A stretch of DNA of 64,000 nt from Halostella limicola (GCF_003675875.1 NZ_RCDI01000001.1:372001-436000), one strand, 5' to 3'; shown: positions 18,260-27,155, counted from the first letter of the stretch. Numbers and translations: made by a program. Notes: a model not told the origin generated them from the letters alone.

Positions 18260-18979
18260 ATGGAAGAGAGCATCTCGGGATTCAAGGTCCGAGGGACGTG
18301 GGGCGACGTCGTCGAGCACGGCGAGCGCATCACCCGCGCCCTCCGCGACCTCGACGTCAACGAGTCCTCGGACGACGGGGACGAGGAAGACGACTACGTC
18401 GACGCCTTCGAGGAGTGGAACGAGTGGCGGCCGAAACCTCACGAACAGATCGAGGCCGACGTGAGCGAAAAGACCGCCGAACAGGCGAGCGTCAAGGAAG
18501 GCAAAGGCGAGAAGGCCGGCAAGGATCCCGACGAGGACATCCAGACCGCGGGCGAGAAACTCACCGAGTCCTACGAGAAACTGGAGGACGACGACACCGA
18601 GGGGGCGGTCGGCAAGTGGGGCGAGTCGCTCGAGTACGTCGCCCGCGCCGCCGACTCGGCCGGCCGCAAGGCCCTGCGCGCCGTCGAGGACACCGTCTAC
18701 CAGCGCGTGATGACCCAGATCGCGCCGTACTACTTCGACAACGAACTCGTCAGCGCCAACCTCCAGCACAACACCAACGGCGACGAGGAGACGTTCACCT
18801 TCGAGATCAACGTCAACGACGACGCCCTGAAGGAGGGCGTCTCCGAACGGCTCGCCGAGTACGAGGACACCGTCGACCGCTGGCACGTCGACACCGAGCG
18901 CGACACCGAGAACGTCGAGGCTGTCGAGGGCGTGGAGGCGCCGGAGCAGGAGGAGCGGTCCAAGCCATCTTCCAACTAA
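18260..18979 (+). CDS. haloarchaeal DUF5828-like acidic protein
   Basis: 239 residues, highly acidic. Residues ~1-60 form one conserved part (SISGFKVRGTWGDVVEHGERI), 70-115 a charged linker, and 120-225 a helical part plus beta strands (TFTFEINVNDDALKEGVSERL). I believe it matches the haloarchaeal family DUF5828, but from memory only. No function known. Its stop codon lies inside the first of three nested hairpins that continue downstream. Confidence 0.7.
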   Translation: MEESISGFKVRGTWGDVVEHGERITRALRDLDVNESSDDGDEEDDYVDAFEEWNEWRPKPHEQIEADVSEKTAEQASVKEGKGEKAGKDPDEDIQTAGEKLTESYEKLEDDDTEGAVGKWGESLEYVARAADSAGRKALRAVEDTVYQRVMTQIAPYYFDNELVSANLQHNTNGDEETFTFEINVNDDALKEGVSERLAEYEDTVDRWHVDTERDTENVEAVEGVEAPEQEERSKPSSN

Positions 18980-19116
18980 GCGCCGCCTGTCGGCGCGGCG
19001 GGAAGATGGTTTGGGAAAAGCCTTCGTCGAACTGACCGCAGTTCGTCTGCGGTTTCGCGACGAATGCTTGGAAGAAACCGTCTTCGAACTGAGCGCCGCC
19101 CGAGGGCGCTGCGATT
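18958..19116 (+). repeat. array of three nested hairpins (REP-like)
   Basis: Copy 1: CCATCTTCC (18965-18973) pairs with GGAAGATGG (19001-19009), and the stem can extend to about 14 pairs; inside it GCGCCG/CGGCGC (18980-18985/18991-18996). Copy 2: TTCGTCG (19023-19029) with CGACGAA (19058-19064), inner CCGCAG/CTGCGG (19036-19041/19047-19052). Copy 3: inner AGCGCC/GGCGCT (19092-19097/19105-19110). All three have the single-stranded AACTRA just before the inner stem. Copies 1 and 3 agree at 18 of 20 bases. It may act as a terminator or mRNA-stabilising element. Confidence 0.6.
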
Positions 19117-19186
19117 CCCCATTTTCCCCGCTCTCTGCCGTCCGAGACGGTAGGCACTTGTATCGGCCCGCAGTAGCGAAACCCCA

Positions 19187-20371
19187 ATGGTAGACGCCGC
19201 GACGCTCGGGACGGTTGTCGTCGCCGGACTGGCGAGCCTGTTCATGGCGTGGGCGATCGGCGCCGGATCCAGCGGGTCGACGCCGTTCGCCCCCGCGGTC
19301 GGCGCGAACGCCATCTCCGTGATGCGGGCCGGGTTCATCGTCGGCATCCTCGGGTTCGCCGGCGCCGCGTTGCAGGGCGCGAACGTGTCGGAGGCCGTCG
19401 GCCGCGAGCTGATCGGGGGCGTGACGCTCTCGCCCGTCGCGGCGACGGTCGGGCTGACGATCGCCGCGGTGCTCGTGGCCGCCGGAGTGTTCAAGGGGTA
19501 CCCCATCGCCACCGCGTTCACGGTCACGGGCGCCGTGATCGGCGTCGGGCTGGCGATGGGCGGCGACCCCGCGTGGCCGAAGTACCGCGAGATCGCCGCG
19601 CTCTGGGTACTGACGCCGTTTATCGGCGGCGGCATCGCCTACGCAACCGCGCGGCTGCTCCGGAACGAACGGATCCCCGAGATAGCGCTGATACCGACGC
19701 TCGCGGGGATCGTCGGCCTGCTCGTCGCCAACATCGAGTTCGTCCTGCTGGGGCCGCCGGGCGAGAGCCAGTCGATCGCCGCGACGGCCGCCGCGTCGCT
19801 GCCGCTCTCCGCGACGCTCGGGCGGGTGCTGGCGTCGCTGGCGCTGGCGCTCGCGGTCGCGCTGGCGCTTGCCTCCGACATGCGACGGGACGCCGCGGCG
19901 GCGCAGCGGCGCTTCCTCCTGGTGCTCGGGGGGCTGGTCGCGTTCTCCGCCGGCGGGAGTCAGGTCGGTCTCGCGATCGGGCCGATGCTCCCCCTGCTGG
20001 AGCCGTTCGCCGTTCCGCTGACCGCCGCGCTGGTCGGCGGCGGGCTCGGCCTGCTGATAGGGTCGTGGACCGGCGCGCCGCGGATGATCAAGGCGCTGTC
20101 GCAGGACTACTCCTCGCTGGGGCCGCGCCGCTCCATCGCGGCGCTGATCCCTTCCTTCGCCATCGCGCAGGCGGCCGTCTTCTTCGGCATCCCCGTATCG
20201 TTCAACGAGATTATCGTCTCGGCGATCATCGGGAGCGGCTACGCGGCCGGCGGGAGCGGCGTCAGCGGCCGGAAGATGCTCTTCACCGTGCTCGCGTGGG
20301 TCGCGTCGCTGACGATAGCGGTCGTCGCCGGCTACGCCGGCTTCCTCGGCGTCGACGCGCTGGTCAGCTGA
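19187..20371 (+). CDS. inorganic phosphate transporter, Pit family
   Basis: 394 residues with about 10 membrane segments. The inverted-repeat Pit architecture is visible: the GANAISVMRAGFIVGILGFAGA signature in the N-terminal half and a second related segment (FNEIIVSAIIGSGYAAGGSG) in the C-terminal half. Pit permeases import metal-phosphate driven by ions. The loop between halves holds a charged segment (SDMRRDAAAAQRR). No PhoU-like partner is adjacent. Convergent with the amine-oxidase gene (8-nt overlap). Confidence 0.85.
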   Translation: MVDAATLGTVVVAGLASLFMAWAIGAGSSGSTPFAPAVGANAISVMRAGFIVGILGFAGAALQGANVSEAVGRELIGGVTLSPVAATVGLTIAAVLVAAGVFKGYPIATAFTVTGAVIGVGLAMGGDPAWPKYREIAALWVLTPFIGGGIAYATARLLRNERIPEIALIPTLAGIVGLLVANIEFVLLGPPGESQSIAATAAASLPLSATLGRVLASLALALAVALALASDMRRDAAAAQRRFLLVLGGLVAFSAGGSQVGLAIGPMLPLLEPFAVPLTAALVGGGLGLLIGSWTGAPRMIKALSQDYSSLGPRRSIAALIPSFAIAQAAVFFGIPVSFNEIIVSAIIGSGYAAGGSGVSGRKMLFTVLAWVASLTIAVVAGYAGFLGVDALVS

Positions 20372-21500
20372 ACCGGTCGAGGCGGAACAGGTCGACGTCG
20401 TGCTCCGTCTCGCCGTCGACGGCCAGGTCCGCCAGCACCTCGCCGACGGCGCTCGCGAACTTGAACCCGTGTCCCGAGAACCCGGCCCCGACGACGATCT
20501 GGGGGTGGTCCGGATGCGTATCGAGGACGAAGTGCTCGTCCGGCGAGTTCGTGAACGTGCAGGTGGCGAGCCGCATCGTCGGCCCCGCGCCGTCGGGGAA
20601 CCGCCGCTCCGCGTACGCCCTGAGCAGCGCCTCGTCCTCGGGGCGGGGCTCCCGGTCCATCGCGTCCGGGTCGACGGTCTCGCCGAGGTGGTTGAACTTC
20701 CCGAACTTGAACCCGGGGACGTCGTAGCGCGGGAACCCGTAGTAGTGGCCGTCGTCGTCGTCCGCGTGGACGAACACCGGGAAGTTCTCCGGGTCGAAGC
20801 GCTCGGGCCGCTCGGGCTGGAGCCACGCGAGCACCTGCCGCTCGGGGACGGCGAGGTCCGCGAGTTCGGGCAGGAGCTTCCGCGTCCACGCCCCCGCCGT
20901 GACGACGAGTCTGTCCGCCTCGTAGGTCCCTTTTCGGGTCGTCACGCGCACGCCGTCCTCGCCCAGCGGCGAGAAGTCCGCGACCGGCTCGCGCGCCCGG
21001 ACCTCCGCGCCGTCGGCCTGCGCGGCCTCGACGTGGGCGACGATGCACTGCTCCGGGACGAGGAAGCCGCCGTCGGGCTGGTACACCGCCCGGTGGCCCG
21101 GCGGGAGGTCGTAGCCCGGGAACCGTTCGTTCACCTCGCGCGCGTCGAGCACCTCGTGGTCGATGCCGTGCGCCTCGCAGGACCGCCGCGAGCCGTCGAA
21201 CACCCGGCTGTCGGGCGGCCCCGCGTCGATGCCGCCGGTGACGTGCAGCAGGTCCCGACCCGTCCGCTCCTCCAGGTCCCGCCAGAGGTCGTACGCCCGC
21301 CGGACGAGCGGCACGTACGCCGGGTCCTCGTACTGCACCTTCCTGATGATGCGCGTCACGCCGTGGGACGACCCCATGTCGTGCGGCACGTCGTACCGTT
21401 CGAGGCCGAGCACGTCCAGCCCGCGGGCCGCGAGGTGGGCGGTCGTCGCGCTCCCCATGCCGCCGACGCCGACGACGATAACGTCGTAGCGGTTCGACAT
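20364..21500 (-). CDS. N-methylamino-acid/sarcosine oxidase family FAD enzyme
   Basis: 378 residues. N-terminal dinucleotide fold GVGGMGSATTAHLAARG binds FAD. The C-terminal part holds ATCTFTNSPDEHFVLDTHP, matching the monomeric sarcosine oxidase region whose cysteine links covalently to FAD, and GAGFSGHGFKF, the second flavin-contact loop. Likely oxidises an N-methylated amino acid to the free amine, formaldehyde and peroxide; substrate uncertain. ATG at 21500 gives the normal length. Confidence 0.9.
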   Translation of the reverse strand: MSNRYDVIVVGVGGMGSATTAHLAARGLDVLGLERYDVPHDMGSSHGVTRIIRKVQYEDPAYVPLVRRAYDLWRDLEERTGRDLLHVTGGIDAGPPDSRVFDGSRRSCEAHGIDHEVLDAREVNERFPGYDLPPGHRAVYQPDGGFLVPEQCIVAHVEAAQADGAEVRAREPVADFSPLGEDGVRVTTRKGTYEADRLVVTAGAWTRKLLPELADLAVPERQVLAWLQPERPERFDPENFPVFVHADDDDGHYYGFPRYDVPGFKFGKFNHLGETVDPDAMDREPRPEDEALLRAYAERRFPDGAGPTMRLATCTFTNSPDEHFVLDTHPDHPQIVVGAGFSGHGFKFASAVGEVLADLAVDGETEHDVDLFRLDRFS

Positions 21501-21571
21501 ACCCGCCGTTCGCGGTGAGACACGAAAATAGGTGCCCCCGCGGTTGACGGCGCTTGCCCCCCCGGTCGGCG

Positions 21572-22960
21572 TTACTCCTTCGGCGGGATCTCGTCGGGCT
21601 CCGTGTCCAGTTCCTTGCCCTCCTCGCCCTCCAGCTGGGCGAGGCGGGCGCTCATGATCCGGGTGTTCTCGACCTGCTCGACGGTGATGCGGACGCCGTC
21701 GTACTCGATGGACTCGCCCGCCTCGACGAGGCGGCCGGCGCGGTTGAAGATGAACCCGGCGATGGTTTCGAACTCCTCGCCCTCGGGCAGGTCGATCTCC
21801 AGCGCCTCGTTCACCTCGTCGATGTTGACCTCGCCGCGGACGACGACCGACTCGTCGTCGAGGTACTCGATCGGCTCCTCCTCTTCGCCTTCCAGGATCT
21901 CGCCGACGATCTCCTCTATCATGTCCTCCATCGTCACCAGCCCCTCCGTCGTCCCGAACTCGTCGATGACGATGACCATGTGCATGCGGTTCTCCCGCAT
22001 CTCGGTGAGCAGTTCGTCGACGTTTTTCGACTCGGGGACGTGGAGGGTAGGCTGGATGAAGTCCTCCAGGTCGAGGACGTCGGCGTCGGCCTCGCCGTAG
22101 TTCAGGTCCCGGACCAGGTCGCGGATGTGGACCACGCCGATGACGTTGTCGAGGCTCCCCTCGTACACGGGGAGTCGGGCGTGACCGCTCTGAACGCAGG
22201 TCTGGATGGCCTCCTCGACGCCGGCCTCCTTCGGGATGCCGGTCATGTCGAGGCGGGGCGTCATCACCTCCTTCGCGATCGTGTTGTTGAACCGGAAGAT
22301 TCGCTGGAGCATCTCGCGCTCGTCCTCCTCGATGACGCCCTCGCGCTCGCCCGTCTCGATCATGTCCTGGATCTCGTCGCGGGTGACGTAGGACGTCTCG
22401 ATGGCGGAGCGCCCGCCGGTCACCTTGTTCACGACCCGGGTGAGGTAGTCGAACGTGACGATGAGCGGCAGGAGGACGTACTCCGAGAGCTTCAGCGGGC
22501 GCGCGATCTTCAGCGCCCACGACTCCGTGTTCTCGACCGCGTAGGACTTGGGCGCGCTCTCGCCGAACAGCAGCACCAGGGCCGTGATCCCGAACGTCGC
22601 GACGGCGACGGCCTCGCCCTGGCTGAGATACAGCGCCAGCAGCCCCGTCGCGATCGAGGACATCGCGATGTTGACGATGTTGTTGCCGACGAGGATCGTC
22701 ACCAGCAGCCGGTGGGGGTCCGACTTCAGCTCCCGGAGCGTCTTCGCGCCCGGTTCCCCCTCCTCGACGAGCGCCTCGATTCGGTGTTTCGCCAGCGAGA
22801 ACATGGCGATCTCCGAGGAGGAGAAAAACGCCGACAGCCCCATGAGCACGGCGAGGACGACGGCGCCAACGGTCGTTACCGCGGTGTTGCCGAACGTGAC
22901 GCCGAAGAGTTCGTACGCCTGCGCCGGCCGTAAGGGGATCCAGAGCCCAGATATACCCAT
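21572..22960 (-). CDS. CNNM/CorC-HlyC family membrane protein
   Basis: 462 residues. An N-terminal DUF21/CNNM domain with about four membrane segments (FFSSSEIAMFSL near residue 50 is the family signature). Then two CBS domains (about 210-335; EVMTPRLDMTGIPKEAG and VIDEFGTTEGLVTMEDM) and a C-terminal CorC_HlyC domain. Relatives export Mg2+ or act in ion homeostasis; the name hemolysin is historical. ATG at 22960 chosen; an in-frame TTG lies one codon upstream. Monocistronic. Confidence 0.92.
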   Translation of the reverse strand: MGISGLWIPLRPAQAYELFGVTFGNTAVTTVGAVVLAVLMGLSAFFSSSEIAMFSLAKHRIEALVEEGEPGAKTLRELKSDPHRLLVTILVGNNIVNIAMSSIATGLLALYLSQGEAVAVATFGITALVLLFGESAPKSYAVENTESWALKIARPLKLSEYVLLPLIVTFDYLTRVVNKVTGGRSAIETSYVTRDEIQDMIETGEREGVIEEDEREMLQRIFRFNNTIAKEVMTPRLDMTGIPKEAGVEEAIQTCVQSGHARLPVYEGSLDNVIGVVHIRDLVRDLNYGEADADVLDLEDFIQPTLHVPESKNVDELLTEMRENRMHMVIVIDEFGTTEGLVTMEDMIEEIVGEILEGEEEEPIEYLDDESVVVRGEVNIDEVNEALEIDLPEGEEFETIAGFIFNRAGRLVEAGESIEYDGVRITVEQVENTRIMSARLAQLEGEEGKELDTEPDEIPPKE

Positions 22961-23085
22961 CAACCCCCTACTTGCCCTGCCTCCGAATTAACTCTTGTCA
23001 CGTTTCCGGCGTTCCGGCCCGCCGAGAACCCCCGGTCCCTGCCGTGAGCGAAGGGTATACACGCGAACCGACCGAAACGGTACGT

Positions 23086-23355
23086 ATGGGCGATCCCGAC
23101 ATCACGTTCTACCGGCTACAGGCGTGTCCGTACTGCGAGCGGGTCACGCGCACGCTGCAGGAGTACGACCTCGACTACCGGTCGCGGTTCGTCGAGCCGA
23201 TGCACTCCGAACGCAACGTCGTCAAACGGATCAGCGGCAAGCGCACCGTCCCCGCCATCGTCGACGAGAACACCGGCGTCACGATGAGCGAGAGCGCGAA
23301 CATCGTGGAGTACCTCGACCGGACGTACGGCGACGGCGCTGGGGGTGAGGCCTGA
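23086..23355 (+). CDS. glutaredoxin-like/GST N-terminal thiol protein
   Basis: 89 residues with a thioredoxin fold: TFYRLQACPYCERVTRTLQEY holds the CPYC active site (residues ~14-17), KRTVPAIVDEN the cis-proline, and SANIVEYLDRTYG the glutathione-type C-terminal signature. Haloarchaea lack glutathione and use gamma-glutamylcysteine, so it may reduce disulfides of that thiol. Its stop overlaps the start of the redoxin gene (TGATG), so the two are co-translated. Possibly the reductant of a partner protein. Confidence 0.88.
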   Translation: MGDPDITFYRLQACPYCERVTRTLQEYDLDYRSRFVEPMHSERNVVKRISGKRTVPAIVDENTGVTMSESANIVEYLDRTYGDGAGGEA

Positions 23356-23867
23356 TGGTCGACTTCGAGGTCGTCGACCTCCCCGAGACCGACCACGTCG
23401 ACGAGGGCGACACCGCGCCGGACTTCACCCGGCCGCTGGTCAACGACGAGTACTGGGAGGACGCGGCGCTGTCGGACCTGACCGACGAGGGCCCGGTCCT
23501 GCTCGCCTTCCACCCGATGGACGGCGCGTTCCCCGCGACGTACATGTGGAACGAGATCCGCGACCGCGCGTGGGACGAGGGCACCGACGTCACCATCGTC
23601 GGCCTCTCGATCTCCTCGCCGTACGAGCACAAGACGACGGTCGAGGAGCGGCGGATCGACTATCGCCTGTTCAGCGACCCCGCGAACGGCGTCGCCGAGG
23701 AGTACGGCATCGTCAACGACCTCGACGGCATGGCGGGGATCAGCGAGCCCCGCCCGGCAGTCTACCTGCTCGACGAGGACCGCACCGTCGAGTACGCGTG
23801 GGTCGCCGAGGAGTGGCCCGCGTTCCCCGACTACGACGAGGTCGAGGACGTGGTCGAGTCGCTGTAG
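23355..23867 (+). CDS. peroxiredoxin-fold (redoxin) protein lacking cysteine
   Basis: 170 residues. AhpC/TSA pattern: GDTAPDFTRPLVN, then PVLLAFHPMDGAFPATYMWN where a peroxidatic site would read PxxxTxxC, then a typical C-terminal half (LFSDPANGVAEEYGI, RPAVYLLDEDRTVEYAW). There is no cysteine in the entire protein, so it cannot be a thiol peroxidase. It may bind, chaperone or sense. Translationally coupled to the CPYC glutaredoxin-like gene. Confidence 0.85.
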   Translation: MVDFEVVDLPETDHVDEGDTAPDFTRPLVNDEYWEDAALSDLTDEGPVLLAFHPMDGAFPATYMWNEIRDRAWDEGTDVTIVGLSISSPYEHKTTVEERRIDYRLFSDPANGVAEEYGIVNDLDGMAGISEPRPAVYLLDEDRTVEYAWVAEEWPAFPDYDEVEDVVESL

Positions 23868-23919
23868 TCGCCGCCGGAGGACGACACGCTTTTTTGCCGA
23901 CCGACGGGACTGTCGAGCC

Positions 23920-24501
23920 ATGAGCGACGTCACTGCGGCCGCCGCCGCGGTCCGCGACGGCGAGCTGGTCGTCTACCCGACCGAGACGGTGTACGGCCTC
24001 GGCGCGGACGCGCTGGACCCCGACGCGGTCGAGCGCGCGTTCGCCGCGAAGGGACGCGACCGGTCGAAGCCGCTGTCGCTCGGCGTCCCGGACGCGGACA
24101 CGGCGCTGTCGTACGTCCGGCCGACCGAGCGCGCGGAGCGGTTCATGCGCGAGTTCCTCCCCGGCCCGGTCACCGTCGTCTGCGAGCGCACCGACGACGT
24201 GCCGGACGCCCTCACCGCGGGCAGCGACCGCGTCGGCGTGCGCGTCCCCGACCACGACCTCGCGCGGGAGCTGCTCGCCGAGGCCGGCCCGCTCACCGCG
24301 ACGAGCGCGAACCTGAGCGGGCGCGGGAGCGTCACGCGCGTCGACGACCTCTCCGCGGAGTTCCTGGACGCCGTGGCGGTCGTGCTGGACGCCGGCGAGA
24401 CGCCCGGTACCGAGAGCACCGTCGTCGACGTGGCGAACGACGAGATACTCCGCCGCGGCGCGAACGCCGACGCCATCGAGGCGTGGCTCCGGGAGCACTG
24501 A
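23920..24501 (+). CDS. L-threonylcarbamoyladenylate synthase (YrdC/Sua5 family)
   Basis: 193 residues. Makes the threonylcarbamoyl-AMP used for the t6A modification at position 37 of ANN-decoding tRNAs. Signatures: LVVYPTETVYGLGADA near residue 18, KGRDRSKPLSLGV, PGPVTVV and LTATSANLSG. It is the short YrdC-only form without the Sua5 C-terminal domain. ATG follows a CTTTTTTG box by about 27 nt. Converges on the Cas4-like gene. Confidence 0.92.
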   Translation: MSDVTAAAAAVRDGELVVYPTETVYGLGADALDPDAVERAFAAKGRDRSKPLSLGVPDADTALSYVRPTERAERFMREFLPGPVTVVCERTDDVPDALTAGSDRVGVRVPDHDLARELLAEAGPLTATSANLSGRGSVTRVDDLSAEFLDAVAVVLDAGETPGTESTVVDVANDEILRRGANADAIEAWLREH

Positions 24502-24519
24502 CGCGGGCGTCCGTCCCGC

Positions 24520-25170
24520 CTACGACAGCAGCGAGCGGAGCGTCCGCGTCGACACCCCGCACTCGTCGCTGTACTCGCAGGGGTTGCACTTGTCCCGGTT
24601 CTCCAGCCGCGGCGGCGGGCCGTCCAGCGACTCGACCGCGCGGAGCGTCTTTCGGTACGCCGCTTTCTTCCGGGTCGTCAGTCGCACCTCGCGGACGACG
24701 CCGTGGGCGGGGTACTCGACGAACGCCGTCTCGACCGGCCGCTCGCGCTCCCACGCGAGCGCCTTCGCGGCGGCGACGGCGTGGACCGCGTGCGGGTGCC
24801 AGACGCCCTCGTCGGGCGGGCTGCCCGGCGAGACGACCGAGGGCCGCGGCGGGCCCTCGACGACCTTGTGCGCGACGCCGCGGCAGTCCTTCCCCGAGAG
24901 CCGCACGTCCCGCCGCGGCGGGTCCGCGAGGGCCGGCCAGTCGTCGAACCGGTCGCGGGCGCGCCGGAGGTTCCGCCGGTAGCGCTCCGGCGGTACGTCG
25001 GTCGGGAGGCCGGTGAAGGCAGCGTCCGGCGCGTCGACCAGTTCCTCGTACCTGTAGGCGAGGTCGCGGCGCTCGGCGACGGCCGGCGGCGGGTCGCGGT
25101 CGCCCTTGCGCGCGTAGTACAGCTTTCGCGGACAGTAGGCGGCGGTCCGGAGGTCGCTGAACGGGATCAC
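24520..25170 (-). CDS. stand-alone Cas4/Dna2-like iron-sulfur protein
   Basis: 216 residues. Fe-S cysteines of Cas4 type are all present: Cys13 in AAYCPRKLYY, and Cys195, Cys198, Cys204 in KCNPCEYSDECG. In the middle, a GKDCRGVAHKVV region stands for the RecB-like G-x-x-D motif, but the E-x-K step looks replaced (PSVVSPGSP), so nuclease activity is doubtful. No cas genes or CRISPR repeats are nearby. I infer a haloarchaeal house family, not a CRISPR adaptation protein. Confidence 0.8.
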   Translation of the reverse strand: MIPFSDLRTAAYCPRKLYYARKGDRDPPPAVAERRDLAYRYEELVDAPDAAFTGLPTDVPPERYRRNLRRARDRFDDWPALADPPRRDVRLSGKDCRGVAHKVVEGPPRPSVVSPGSPPDEGVWHPHAVHAVAAAKALAWERERPVETAFVEYPAHGVVREVRLTTRKKAAYRKTLRAVESLDGPPPRLENRDKCNPCEYSDECGVSTRTLRSLLS

Positions 25171-25318
25171 GCCGCGGAGTGGCCGCGAGTTGATACAAAA
25201 AGGTGTGGCCGTTTTCCCGTGGTCGGACCTCGGACTCGCGGACGTTCGTCCATCTCCGACGTGCGGAAACTCCGTTACGACGGTCTAAAGGGACCGGCGC
25301 GCCTAGCGCGCCCGCGAA

Positions 25319-25501
25319 ATGCTGGGTTCGACGAACGCCGATGACGATGGAAGCGGTAGTACAGTCGGATCGAACGTTCGGTACGGCGAGCGCCGCGAGT
25401 GCGAACTGTGCGGCCAGACGCGGCGGTGTTTCGACCGGTTCGAGGTGGTCGCCTGTCGGGCCTGCCATCGCGATTTCCTGCCGACGAGCGGAATACTGTA
25501 G
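25319..25501 (+). CDS. small zinc-finger protein
   Basis: 60 residues. CELCGQ (residues ~29-32) and CRACH (~46-49) form a four-cysteine zinc site; the first 25 residues are polar and disordered. No family recognised. Reading frame and cysteine spacing resemble other haloarchaeal mini zinc proteins. No clear TATA box upstream, so it is less certain than its neighbours. Confidence 0.5.
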   Translation: MLGSTNADDDGSGSTVGSNVRYGERRECELCGQTRRCFDRFEVVACRACHRDFLPTSGIL

Positions 25502-25607
25502 CCGGGAGTTCGACGGCGGCGGACGGATCCGCTGGTCTCGTCGAGGGCGTCCGGCGGCGCGCCGCCCCGTTACGGAGAAACGAGCCAGTAGAAAACGAGT
25601 CGGCCGC

Positions 25608-26033
25608 TCAGTCGTCGTCTTCGGTCGTCGTCTTGTCGAGGTCTTTCTCGCCGAGGTAGATCTCGGCCCCGTCCTGCGCGACCTTCTCGGCGAGGACGGC
25701 GCACTTCACGCGCATGGGGCTGATGTCGACGCCGAGCATGTCGGTGACGTCGTCGCGGTCCATCTCCTCGAGCTCGTCGAGCGTCTTGCCGCGGAGTTCG
25801 CTCGACAGCATGCTCGCGGAGGCCTGACTGATGGCGCAGCCGTCGCCCTGGAACGCGACCGCCTCGATCGTCTCGTCGTCCTCGTCGAGTTTGACGTCCA
25901 TCCGGATCTCGTCGCCGCACATCGGGTTCTCGCCGACGTGGGTGAACGTCGCGTCCTCGATCTCCCCGTAGTTGCGCGGGTTCTTGTAGTGATCGAGGAT
26001 CTGCTGCCGATACATGTCCGAGCCCATTCCCAT
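25608..26033 (-). CDS. sufU: SufU/IscU-type Fe-S cluster scaffold
   Basis: 141 residues. Conserved ligands of the U-type scaffold are present: Cys39 and Asp41 (NPMCGDE), Cys66 (GDGCAIS) and Cys111 (RVKC). In SufU-type proteins these bind zinc or a nascent cluster and accept sulfur from SufS. The N-terminal YRQQILDHYKNPRNYG is a family signature. ATG at 26033 was chosen (MGMGSDMYRQ); in-frame codons upstream look non-coding. SufS lies ~1.6 kb upstream on the same strand. Confidence 0.92.
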   Translation of the reverse strand: MGMGSDMYRQQILDHYKNPRNYGEIEDATFTHVGENPMCGDEIRMDVKLDEDDETIEAVAFQGDGCAISQASASMLSSELRGKTLDELEEMDRDDVTDMLGVDISPMRVKCAVLAEKVAQDGAEIYLGEKDLDKTTTEDDD

Positions 26034-26162
26034 TGTTGTCACACGGTACGTACGGCCCGCGGAAAAGGATTCCGAGGCAGGTGGTCGCACGTTCGCCGCG
26101 CTCGGGGGTCGCTCCGCGGTATCTGCCAGCTCTCCCGGGCACGACCGTCCCGCCCGACCGGC

Positions 26163-27155
26163 TCAGATGTCGGCGAAGGGGCCGCCCTTCGCCTCCGCGA
26201 GGCGGCGGAACTGGTCGTCGGAGAGTGAGACGGCGGCCGCGCCGAGGTTCTCCTCTAGCTGCTCGGTCGTCCGCGCGCCGACGATCGGCGCGCTGACGGC
26301 GTCGTGGTGGGTGAGGTAGGCGATAGCGACCTGCGCCGGCGTCGCGCCGACCTCGTCAGCCACCGCGCGGACCACGTCGAGGACGTCGAAGTTCTCCTCC
26401 GTCAGGTAGTGGTCGCGCCAGCGGTCGCCGTCGGAGGCCGTGGAGTCCTCCGGCAGGTCCGCGTCGCGCTCGTACTTCCCGGTGAGAAAGCCCTGCGCGA
26501 GCGGGCTCCACGGGATCACGCCCACGTCGTACTCCCGGCACATGTCGAGGTACGGTCCCTCGATCTCCCGGTCGATGAGGTTGTAGCGGGGCTGGGAGAG
26601 CTTGAACGGCTCGTACCCCTTCCGGCGGGCCACCTCGTTCGCGCGCGCGACCTTCCAGCCGTTCGGTTCGAGCGTCGAGGTGCCGAGGTAGTTCACCTTC
26701 CCCGCCTCGACGAACTCGTTCAGCGTGCGCATGAACTCCTCGACGGGGGTGTCGTCGTCGAAGCGGTGGGTGTACAGCACGTCGACGTAGGCGGTGTCGA
26801 GGCGCTCCAGGATCCGGTCGATCTGCCGCCGGAGGTGCTTGCGGTTCAGCCCCGCGCCGTTGGGGTCGTCGTCGCGGGTGGGCCAGTACACCTTCGACGC
26901 GACGACGAAGTCCTCGCGGTCGCGCTCGTCCAGCCAGTTGCCGATCCAGCGCTCGCTCTTCCCGCCGCCGTACACGTCGGCAGTGTCGATGAACCGCCCG
27001 CCGTGGGCCTCATACGCGTCGAGCAGGTCGTAGGCGCGTCCCTGCCGGATCTCGATCGACCCGCCGGGCGTCTCGCGGCCGAAGCGCCACGTGCCGAACG
27101 CGAGTTCGCTCACCTTGAGGCCGGTTCGCCCGAGCGGTACGTAGTCGAGTTCCAT
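26163..27155 (-). CDS. aldo/keto reductase
   Basis: 330 residues, a TIM-barrel NADPH oxidoreductase. Catalytic tetrad visible: Asp and Tyr in IDTADVYGGGKSE, Lys in VVASKVYW and His in DVLYTHRFD. The coenzyme site (SAPIVGARTTEQLEENLGA) is near the C-terminus. It resembles the voltage-gated K+ channel beta/YhdN group acting on aldehydes or ketones; natural substrate unknown. It sits between sufS and sufU on the same strand, probably without a functional link. Confidence 0.92.
   Translation of the reverse strand: MELDYVPLGRTGLKVSELAFGTWRFGRETPGGSIEIRQGRAYDLLDAYEAHGGRFIDTADVYGGGKSERWIGNWLDERDREDFVVASKVYWPTRDDDPNGAGLNRKHLRRQIDRILERLDTAYVDVLYTHRFDDDTPVEEFMRTLNEFVEAGKVNYLGTSTLEPNGWKVARANEVARRKGYEPFKLSQPRYNLIDREIEGPYLDMCREYDVGVIPWSPLAQGFLTGKYERDADLPEDSTASDGDRWRDHYLTEENFDVLDVVRAVADEVGATPAQVAIAYLTHHDAVSAPIVGARTTEQLEENLGAAAVSLSDDQFRRLAEAKGGPFADI

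Noticed and set aside
24520-25170. CRISPR-Cas locus suggested by Cas4
   Set aside because: No repeat array or other cas gene in the window.
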